This document shows, piece after piece, positions 1 to 5,049 of a DNA stretch of 5,366 nucleotides (positions are counted from its first letter, which is position 1; every line of letters starts with the position of its first letter). Source of the DNA: Cocleimonas sp. (GTDB lineage Bacteria > Pseudomonadota > Gammaproteobacteria > Thiotrichales > Thiotrichaceae); assembly GCA_023145485.1 (NCBI GenBank), contig JAGLDT010000094.1, positions 1 through 5,366 on the forward strand, in the 5' to 3' direction. A program made the position numbers and the translations under genes. The notes below the pieces were generated by a model. It worked only from the letters and a program-made list of their open reading frames with translations. It was not told where the DNA came from and made no database searches.

Positions 1-32
1 TTAATTATTTATTGGAATGAAAAAATAGGGGA
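1..32. other. Non-coding end after the SPFH gene, no terminator seen
   Basis: These 32 A+T-rich bases follow the SPFH stop in the direction of transcription. There is no hairpin with a T-run, no SD site and no start codon opening a new frame. Whether the operon continues to the left cannot be told. Confidence 0.5.
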
Positions 33-989
33 TTATTTTTCAACTGATTTAAAAACTTCATTCAAATTGCTTTTGTTACTCGATAATCTGCCATCCCATT
101 TTTGTATTTTTTCATATTGAACATACTGACGATTTTCTTTGATGGCACTGACAATCTGTTTAATAACGGTTGCTTTTGCCTCTCCTTTAATCAACATCGC
201 CTGTGCGGTAGCTTCCGCTTGTTTAATTAAGTCATTGGCTTTAATTTCCGCAATATCAGAGTCTGCTTGGGCTTTAATCTTGCCTTTGTTTGCTTTTAAT
301 TGCTCCGCTTCCAAGACCTGTTCTTCTGTAAGCTTTTTCTCAAGTCCTTTTTGATAAGACTCTGGTAAGCTGAATTTTTCTATTTGCACACTATCGAGAA
401 TTCCAGGAGTGAGTTGAGAGCTATTAAAAATAGCGGTACTCATTAGCTCATTAATAACACTGCGTTTATCCAATAACTCACTGGTTGTGTATTGAGAAAT
501 CAATCCATGACTAACAGATCTGAGGAGTGGTATCAGGACTCTTTCTTCGTATTGCTTTGCATTTCCTTGTTTTTTATAAAAAATAGCTGCTGAAGACGCG
601 GGAAGATGCCAATTAGCGGTAAGTTTTAGCTTTACCTCTATATGATCCGCATTGGTTGCTTGGCTTTCCAACTCAACGATCCGAATTCTTGTTTCAAGCA
701 GTTCAACAGAATCAATAAAAGGAATTTTGGCATGAAATCCTGGCGTCAAAACGGCTTGCATTTTTCCAAAACGCTGACTAATACCAACAAAACCTTCCTG
801 AATAATATTAAATGCGCTAAAAAAGACAACGGCAAATACAATCCAAAAAAACCAAGAAAATAAGCCTTTACTTTTTTTCTTCCGCTTAGGCTTTTCAGAT
901 ACTTTAGTCTGACTATTTGAGGTCATACTCTCTCTATCGTTATCCCTATTATGTTCAGTATTTTGATCATCCATATCATCTGAATTCAT
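33..989 (-). CDS. SPFH/Band 7 (prohibitin/HflC-like) membrane protein
   Basis: A 318-aa SPFH-domain protein; these oligomerise into large membrane rings, scaffold microdomains or restrain proteases such as FtsH. Residues 1-41 are an acidic, then strongly basic (KPKRKKKSK) tail, and 42-62 form the transmembrane helix. The SPFH domain starts at EGFVGISQRFGKMQ (65-78), with LTPGFHAKIPFID at 81-93, then YEERVLIPLLRS and QYTTSELLDKRSVINE (166-181). An Ala/Glu/Lys-rich helix (about 215-285) and a prohibitin-like QYVQYEKIQKWDG (288-300) follow. The basic tail before the helix predicts N-in topology, which puts the SPFH domain in the periplasm as in HflK/HflC. ATG 989 is preceded by TAAGGT at 10 bases. 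It lies 15 bases after the coiled-coil stop, so it looks like the last gene of the operon within view. Lacking an HflK partner here, it is unlikely to be the canonical hflC. Confidence 0.93.
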   Translation of the reverse strand: MNSDDMDDQNTEHNRDNDRESMTSNSQTKVSEKPKRKKKSKGLFSWFFWIVFAVVFFSAFNIIQEGFVGISQRFGKMQAVLTPGFHAKIPFIDSVELLETRIRIVELESQATNADHIEVKLKLTANWHLPASSAAIFYKKQGNAKQYEERVLIPLLRSVSHGLISQYTTSELLDKRSVINELMSTAIFNSSQLTPGILDSVQIEKFSLPESYQKGLEKKLTEEQVLEAEQLKANKGKIKAQADSDIAEIKANDLIKQAEATAQAMLIKGEAKATVIKQIVSAIKENRQYVQYEKIQKWDGRLSSNKSNLNEVFKSVEK

Positions 990-1004
990 GACACCATTAC
1001 CTTA

Positions 1005-2303
1005 TTAATTAGTCGATGAGTTGAGTGAAATAATCCGATTAGGCTCTGTCCCGACGACATCAACTACACTGGAAATAGCACGCAATCTACCCAGATAGTC
1101 ATTATTTTCAATCGTAACCCCCTCAATACTGCGACGTAATTCCGTGTTTCTGTCTTCCAACTCTCTTAGTTTGCACTCAAAAGAAACACTTGCTTCATTA
1201 AGTGAGGTGTATTTTTCTTGTAGCACTGAATAATCCTTATTATGTTCTTCAATGCGTTGTTTTATTGTCTCATTTTCACTATCAACTAACTTAAAGCGGG
1301 ATTGCAGTTTTTGATTTTCATCTTGGGTATAGCGATGCTCTTCTTTAACATTTTTTAATTGCATTGTAGATGTGTTTTTATGGCTATTTAATGTTTGAAT
1401 AGCTTCATCTTTAGCATGCTCTGATTTTTGCAACGCTTCATCCTTGCTTTTTATAATTGCTTGAATTTTTCCATCTTTTTTACTGTTTAGATTTTGTATG
1501 GCATTTTCTTTAGCAGTAACTAACTGCTGTATCTTGCTATCTTTCTCATCAGCTAATTTTTTAATGCTTTCACTATGCTCAGTTTTTAATTTATGGACAG
1601 TTTGATCTCTTTCTGTTTCTAATCTTTGTATTTCTTTGTCTCGTTCAATTTCTAATCGCTGAATAGCTTTATCTTTATCACTGCCTAACTGTTGGGTAAT
1701 GTGAGTTCTCTCTGTTTTTGCATTTTGGATGGCATCATCTCGTTCACTCTCTAGATTTTTTATCATTGCCTCTTGCTCAGCGACTGTATTGCCACTTGAC
1801 TCAGCTTCAATTGTTTTAGTCTGCAAAGAAGACTCGGCAATATTTAACTGTTCACCTAGTTTATTCCGTAGGGTGACTAAATCATCCCTTTGATCCGTTA
1901 GCTGAATCGTTTTTTCTCGATAGCGATGATGCTGTTCTTTTTCGTATTTATGGTCTTCAATCAAACTATTAAGTTGACCTTCTGTCTGTTTTAAACCTTG
2001 TAATTTTTCAATATGATGCTCTCGCTCATCATCTAATGCCCCTGTTTGTCCCCGCAATGCAGCAATCTGTTGCTCATAGCCTGCAATTAATGTTTCAGAT
2101 TCATTAATCTGCTCAAGTGCTGATTTAAATTCAGTGTCACGATTCTCTAATTGGGACTGCAACAGCTCTTTTTCTTTTATCAGTTGTTTTTTTAAACTAC
2201 GTTGCTCGACTTCGCCATTTTTGCAAAGATAGCGACCCATTAGCCAACTAATAACGGCAATAATACAAAATAATAGGGACAATTCTGCAATAAGATTCCA
2301 CAT
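1005..2303 (-). CDS. Membrane-anchored coiled-coil protein with hendecad repeats
   Basis: I recognise no named family for this 432-aa protein. Residues 4-22 form one transmembrane helix. The segment after it (GRYLCKNG, then Lys/Arg-rich) is positive and the N-terminus is very short, so the bulk is predicted to be cytoplasmic. Residues from about 33 to about 400 are almost entirely charged, Gln/Glu/Lys/Arg-rich coiled coil with very few Pro or Gly. Residues 178-320 are thirteen uninterrupted 11-residue units of the type DKAIQRLEIER. The flanks look heptad-like or irregular. The last 30 or so residues (from about NDYLGRLRAIS) lose the coiled-coil pattern and contain the only proline visible after the anchor (PNRI), so they may be a small docking segment. 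The gene starts 5 bases after the BON/OmpA stop and ends 15 bases before the SPFH gene. A rod or spacer partnering the channel is an inference from position. Confidence 0.85.
   Translation of the reverse strand: MWNLIAELSLLFCIIAVISWLMGRYLCKNGEVEQRSLKKQLIKEKELLQSQLENRDTEFKSALEQINESETLIAGYEQQIAALRGQTGALDDEREHHIEKLQGLKQTEGQLNSLIEDHKYEKEQHHRYREKTIQLTDQRDDLVTLRNKLGEQLNIAESSLQTKTIEAESSGNTVAEQEAMIKNLESERDDAIQNAKTERTHITQQLGSDKDKAIQRLEIERDKEIQRLETERDQTVHKLKTEHSESIKKLADEKDSKIQQLVTAKENAIQNLNSKKDGKIQAIIKSKDEALQKSEHAKDEAIQTLNSHKNTSTMQLKNVKEEHRYTQDENQKLQSRFKLVDSENETIKQRIEEHNKDYSVLQEKYTSLNEASVSFECKLRELEDRNTELRRSIEGVTIENNDYLGRLRAISSVVDVVGTEPNRIISLNSSTN
1344..1772 (-). repeat. Thirteen in-frame 33-bp units encoding a hendecad coiled coil
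   Basis: Residues 178-320 divide without gaps into thirteen 11-residue units: EAMIKNLESER, DDAIQNAKTER, THITQQLGSDK, DKAIQRLEIER, DKEIQRLETER, DQTVHKLKTEH, SESIKKLADEK, DSKIQQLVTAK, ENAIQNLNSKK, DGKIQAIIKSK, DEALQKSEHAK, DEAIQTLNSHK and NTSTMQLKNVK. Unit position 4 is mostly Ile, 7 mostly Leu, 11 nearly always Lys/Arg, and 1 usually acidic. An 11/3 period favours a straight or slightly right-handed coiled coil rather than the left-handed heptad form. The DNA units have diverged much more than those of the channel gene, which points to an older duplication. Confidence 0.88.
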
Positions 2304-2308
2304 GGCTA

Positions 2309-3328
2309 CTAATCTCCTTTAATAACAAATTCAATTCTTCGATTCTTTTCTCGTCCTGCCTCTGTATTATTATTAGCAAGCGGATTAGATGCCCCATGAC
2401 CAATGGCACTTAACTGTTGCTCTGCAACACCCTTTCGAAACAGCCAACTAACAACCGACTGCGCCCGTTTTTTACTTAGTTTAATATTAGCATCAAAATT
2501 TCCCATATTATCGGTATATCCTTCAACACTTATTTTCAAATGCGAACAAAGAACCCCAATATTGGCCAGCTTGGTTAAAAAGGGATAGCTGGACTTATCA
2601 AGAATGGCTTTTCCTCGCATAAATTTAATATTGATATTATTAATCAATAGCTTTTCAAATTTTTCATGGCAGACCTTCTTGTTATCGTCGGTTGCAACAA
2701 TATGTAACTTCTTCTGATATTGACTGTATCCATCAAACTCTTCGATAATTTCATCCCGCTCAGTAGAGCGCGGTGTTTGACCCACAAAATAGAGAGATTG
2801 ATTCGTAATATCAATATGACCTCGTTGCAGTTTTAGTAAATTTTTCAGACTACTCATTACTAATTTTTGCCAATTTTCTGGCGCTCCTGCTCCTAGATCT
2901 AGATTGGCTTTAATATTTTCTTTATCAACCTTCTGATAAGCTATTTCAATAAGATTCTGATGATTTTCCTTATTAGGAACATAACCATTAAGTATTAGCT
3001 CCTTACCATCCCAATCTAGAGTTATGGAATAAGGTTCAATAATACGCAGTGTAATTTGATCATTAATGCGCAATATAGGTGTGTATTTTTCCATAACATT
3101 GAGAGCTGCAAGTGATTTTTCATTCGTAGATACATTTCCACTTAACGTAATATTACGCCCTTTAACATCAACACTAACCCAATCATAACCCTGTTCGCTT
3201 AAATCTTGACTAAGATAGGTTTGAAGGACTGAAGGAATACGGCTCGCAAAGAGAGGAATCGTGAGGATAAATAATAAGGCGAGTGCCAATATCCCAAGGA
3301 TTTGAATTTGCCCTGCTTTTATTTTCAT
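2309..3328 (-). CDS. Inner-membrane-anchored BON-repeat/OmpA-family peptidoglycan-binding protein
   Basis: A 339-aa envelope protein expected to tie an inner-membrane complex to the cell wall. An N-terminal hydrophobic segment (about 8-27) with Lys before it is a signal anchor or signal peptide. Three BON-like segments follow: about 38-96 (KGRNITLSGNVS), about 101-145 (WDGKELILNGYVP) and about 166-210 (RGHIDITNQSLYFVGQTP). This layout resembles BON-OmpA proteins of the OmpATb/ArfA type. The C-terminal OmpA domain (about 234-336) has VEGYTDNMG (Asp273), LSKKRA (Arg288) and GREKNRRIE; the Asp and Arg match the residues that bind diaminopimelate in OmpA-like domains. Cys220 and Cys261 could form a periplasmic disulfide. 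A longer form from GTG 3334 (341 aa) would overlap the channel stop, but SD spacing favours ATG 3328, 2 bases after that stop. It is not an outer-membrane porin, since no beta-barrel precedes the OmpA domain. Confidence 0.93.
   Translation of the reverse strand: MKIKAGQIQILGILALALLFILTIPLFASRIPSVLQTYLSQDLSEQGYDWVSVDVKGRNITLSGNVSTNEKSLAALNVMEKYTPILRINDQITLRIIEPYSITLDWDGKELILNGYVPNKENHQNLIEIAYQKVDKENIKANLDLGAGAPENWQKLVMSSLKNLLKLQRGHIDITNQSLYFVGQTPRSTERDEIIEEFDGYSQYQKKLHIVATDDNKKVCHEKFEKLLINNINIKFMRGKAILDKSSYPFLTKLANIGVLCSHLKISVEGYTDNMGNFDANIKLSKKRAQSVVSWLFRKGVAEQQLSAIGHGASNPLANNNTEAGREKNRRIEFVIKGD
2314..2319 (-). promoter_or_regulatory. SD site of the coiled-coil gene, inside the end of the BON/OmpA gene
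   Basis: AAGGAG falls within the last three codons of the BON/OmpA gene (AAA GGA GAT, Lys-Gly-Asp), directly before its TAG. It lies 10 bases before ATG 2303. The arrangement repeats that at the preceding junction and points to translational coupling. Confidence 0.75.
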
Positions 3329-3330
3329 TC

Positions 3331-4932
3331 TCACTCCTTTTTACTCTCTGGTTTCATTGTCTTTTCTGTGGGTGGATTTGATTTATTTGTAGTGGTTTCA
3401 TTACTTTCAGGCGATGGTTTAAAAATCTTGCGTACTTGACCTGAGCCAAATAAATCGGGTATTTCTTTGATCGAAAGTGTACCGTTTCTATCAGGCATTT
3501 CTTTAATCATAATGGATTGAATTAACTCTGGAATATCTTTAATCGAAACTGATTGAATCAACTCAGGGATTTCTGTAATTGCAACAGAATGGGCTAACTC
3601 TGGCATTTCTTTAATCGCAACGGACTGAATTAATTCAGGGATATCTTTAATCGAAACCGACTGAACTAAATCTGGAATGTCTTTAATCGAAACCGATTGG
3701 TTGACCGTTGGCATTTCTTTAACGGAAATCGATTGAATTAAGGCAGGAATTTCTTTTACTGCAATCGACTGTTCTAAAACAGGAATGGAGGTGATAGAAA
3801 CTTCTTGTTTTAGATTAGCTTGCTTCGTAATAGCAATCTCACGTCGGTCAGGTGCTGAGATGGGAATATTGTCTTGCAAAAAACGGATATAAATTTTCTC
3901 ACGCAAAGCTGATAAAGCACCGCTTTTTAACGTTGGCTCTGAAATCCAACATAATAAAGTAAAGGTAATTTTGTCCTGTTGAAAATCACTTAAAACGGCA
4001 CTGATTTTTTTATCTTTTTTAACTTGTTTTGTTTCATTAGCAGCAGTGATTAAAATGTCACGTATTATTGCTGGATCAACCCCGTAAGCGGCTGAAATAG
4101 CTAATTTAATCCGTAAACTAGTATCCTCAGCAGAGGATTCATTAATAACATCGGATGCTCCCATTTTACCATTGGGTACGGTGATCCCCACATTGTCTTT
4201 AGTAATAATACGGGTGCTACGAATACCAATACTCGCGACTGTTCCCACCTGAGCGCCAATTTGAATCACATCACCAACCCGATAAGGGGCATCGGTTAAA
4301 ATCAAAATACCTGCAATCACATCAGACAAGGTGTCTTTAGATGCCATGCCAATCGCCAGACCAGCTATCCCTGCTGAAGCAAGCAAAGCCGTCATATCAA
4401 CATTCCATACACCAAAAACTTGATGTATACCGCCTAGAGCAAGAAATAAGAGCGTTATATTCTCAAATAAAGGTAAAGTCGCAGGCTGTATAACCCCGCC
4501 ATCCTCATCGTTACTTCCTTTTTCAGCCAAACCTTTTAGAAATAACTTAATCAGTTTGAAAACAAAGAGAATAAAGAAAATAATAATCAATGATTTAATA
4601 CTAGCAAGCGCAATAAACTGTTGCGTTTCAGAGAGTTCCAAAAGATTGGCAACCAAGCCTATACTGCTAAGAAAAACAACTTGGAAAATAAGCGGGCGGG
4701 TCAGTTTGGCAATCTCTTCACCCAAACTAAAATTTACTTTTTGTGCTAATTTAATAATTAGCAGGGGGATATGCTTACTAAGAAGCCTAGCAACAAAATA
4801 GCCAATAAAAATTAGGATGCCAGCACGTAGATAGGCATAATCATTAAGCAACCCCCAGCCTTCTTTCACATAAGGAAGAACGGTATCAAGCGTAGGTTGC
4901 AGGGACTGTTTAAGTTGCTCTATTAGTTCCAT
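3331..4932 (-). CDS. MscS-family mechanosensitive channel with a C-terminal 12-residue-repeat tail
   Basis: A small-conductance mechanosensitive channel homologue, expected to be an inner-membrane heptamer opened by membrane tension. Hydrophobic helices lie at about 36-52, 81-98, 114-132 and 159-176, followed by the pore helix at 179-212. Five segments with positive loops inside give an N-out, C-in topology. The pore signature GIAGLAIGMASKDTLSD (188-204) matches TM3: L192 and M196 align with the E. coli gate residues L105 and L109, and K199-D200 replace Q112-G113. The beta domain (APYRVGDVIQIGAQVGTV, then VPNGK at 252-256) and the alpha/beta domain (about 270-365) follow. E. coli MscS ends near this point at 286 aa. 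Here ten 12-residue repeats (378-497) and a basic, Pro/Thr/Lys-rich tail (498-533) are added. The final codons (Lys-Lys-Glu) carry the SD of the next gene. The family call is firm; the tail's function is unknown. Confidence 0.95.
   Translation of the reverse strand: MELIEQLKQSLQPTLDTVLPYVKEGWGLLNDYAYLRAGILIFIGYFVARLLSKHIPLLIIKLAQKVNFSLGEEIAKLTRPLIFQVVFLSSIGLVANLLELSETQQFIALASIKSLIIIFFILFVFKLIKLFLKGLAEKGSNDEDGGVIQPATLPLFENITLLFLALGGIHQVFGVWNVDMTALLASAGIAGLAIGMASKDTLSDVIAGILILTDAPYRVGDVIQIGAQVGTVASIGIRSTRIITKDNVGITVPNGKMGASDVINESSAEDTSLRIKLAISAAYGVDPAIIRDILITAANETKQVKKDKKISAVLSDFQQDKITFTLLCWISEPTLKSGALSALREKIYIRFLQDNIPISAPDRREIAITKQANLKQEVSITSIPVLEQSIAVKEIPALIQSISVKEMPTVNQSVSIKDIPDLVQSVSIKDIPELIQSVAIKEMPELAHSVAITEIPELIQSVSIKDIPELIQSIMIKEMPDRNGTLSIKEIPDLFGSGQVRKIFKPSPESNETTTNKSNPPTEKTMKPESKKE
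3334..3339 (-). promoter_or_regulatory. SD site of the BON/OmpA gene, inside the end of the channel gene
   Basis: AAGGAG is formed by the last two sense codons of the channel gene (AAG GAG), directly before its TGA. It lies 5 bases before ATG 3328 but abuts GTG 3334. This decides the start in favour of ATG 3328. It also implies that ribosomes terminating on the channel reinitiate on this gene. Confidence 0.8.
3442..3801 (-). repeat. Ten in-frame 36-bp repeats encoding the channel tail
   Basis: These encode residues 378-497 of the channel as ten gap-free 12-residue units. Examples are VSITSIPVLEQS, IAVKEIPALIQS, VSIKDIPDLVQS, VSIKDIPELIQS (units 5 and 8) and LSIKEIPDLFGS. Position 1 is V/I/L, 3 is I/V, 6 is I/M, 7 is Pro in all ten, 9 is usually Leu, and 12 is Ser in nine of ten. 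Units 5 and 8 (3622-3657 and 3514-3549) encode the same peptide but differ at 4 of 36 bases, all synonymous. Units 9-10 are more divergent, and residues 498-509 may be a decayed eleventh unit. Residues 366-377 (IAITKQANLKQE) resemble a degenerate unit before the first. Alternating hydrophobic residues followed by Pro suggest short beta-strands separated by turns. Confidence 0.92.
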
Positions 4933-4945
4933 ATCATTTCTATCA

Positions 4946-4949
4946 CTCC
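4946..4949 (-). promoter_or_regulatory. Ribosome binding site of the mscS-like gene (long spacing)
   Basis: GGAG lies 13 bases before the ATG at 4932, which is long. It lies 8 bases before a different, out-of-frame ATG at 4937, which opens a four-codon frame (Met-Ile-Trp-Asn-stop) overlapping the true start. The channel start at 4932 is still preferred because it gives a typical MscS-like N-terminus and no in-frame start lies closer to the GGAG. Initiation at this gene may be inefficient or controlled. Confidence 0.45.
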
Positions 4950-4959
4950 AAAGTATATT

Positions 4960-4991
4960 AGCTCGTTCTATAGTCTATTTGGGAACGAACT
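4960..4991 (-). promoter_or_regulatory. Imperfect inverted repeat upstream of the mscS-like gene
   Basis: On the minus strand, arms AGTTCGTTC (4991-4983) and GAACGAGCT (4968-4960) flank a 14-base spacer. Eight of nine positions are Watson-Crick and the ninth would be a G-U pair in RNA. The spacer holds a smaller palindrome, ATAG-A-CTAT (4978-4970). The element ends 10 bases before the GGAG preceding the channel gene. It could be an operator for a dimeric regulator, or a 5'-leader hairpin affecting access to the start. No poly-T run follows, so it is not an intrinsic terminator. I do not recognise the half-site as belonging to a known regulator. Confidence 0.4.
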
Positions 4992-5049
4992 TGTTTGAAC
5001 ATTTATACAACAGGGAAAAATAAAAATTAGTTTATAAATCCTTCCATCC

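Larger units (their letters stand above)
4933..5049 (-). promoter_or_regulatory. Intergenic gap, the only place for a cluster-internal promoter
   Basis: This 117-bp A+T-rich gap is the only sizeable non-coding stretch in the window. A TATAAA hexamer (5007-5002) and a TATAGA hexamer (4972-4967) are possible -10 elements on the minus strand, but neither has a good TTGACA-like partner at 16-18 bp. The run TTTTTATTTTT (5026-5016) is not preceded by a convincing GC-rich hairpin, so read-through from the CNB gene is possible. The sequence therefore does not decide whether the channel operon has its own promoter. Confidence 0.25.

Noticed and set aside
139..863. Plus-strand frames of 71 and 73 codons (139-354 and 642-863) opposite the SPFH gene
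   Set aside because: Both are antisense to a well-supported SPFH domain, and neither resembles a known protein.
1005..2303. Coiled-coil gene as an SMC, Rad50 or myosin-type protein
   Set aside because: There is no Walker A or B motif, hinge or motor domain, and the protein starts with a transmembrane helix. Such similarity would come from coiled-coil composition only.
2403..2588. Plus-strand frame of 61 codons opposite the OmpA domain
   Set aside because: Antisense to the conserved OmpA motif region, with no independent protein signature.
3329..3334. GTG 3334 as start of the BON/OmpA gene
   Set aside because: The AAGGAG would directly abut this GTG, whereas ATG 3328 has 5-base spacing. Only two residues are at stake.
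3442..3801. CRISPR-like array suggested by regular 36-bp spacing
   Set aside because: The period is contiguous with no spacers, the units diverge mainly at silent positions, and they translate in frame within an MscS gene. It is a protein repeat.
4556..4801. Plus-strand frame of 81 codons inside the channel gene
   Set aside because: It lies wholly antisense to the membrane segments of the MscS gene, resembles no family, and is explained by the codon composition of hydrophobic helices on the other strand.
5016..5042. Intrinsic terminator after the CNB gene (TTTATAAA palindrome followed by a T-rich run)
   Set aside because: The possible stem is short and A/T only, and the T-run is interrupted, so a stable hairpin is not supported.
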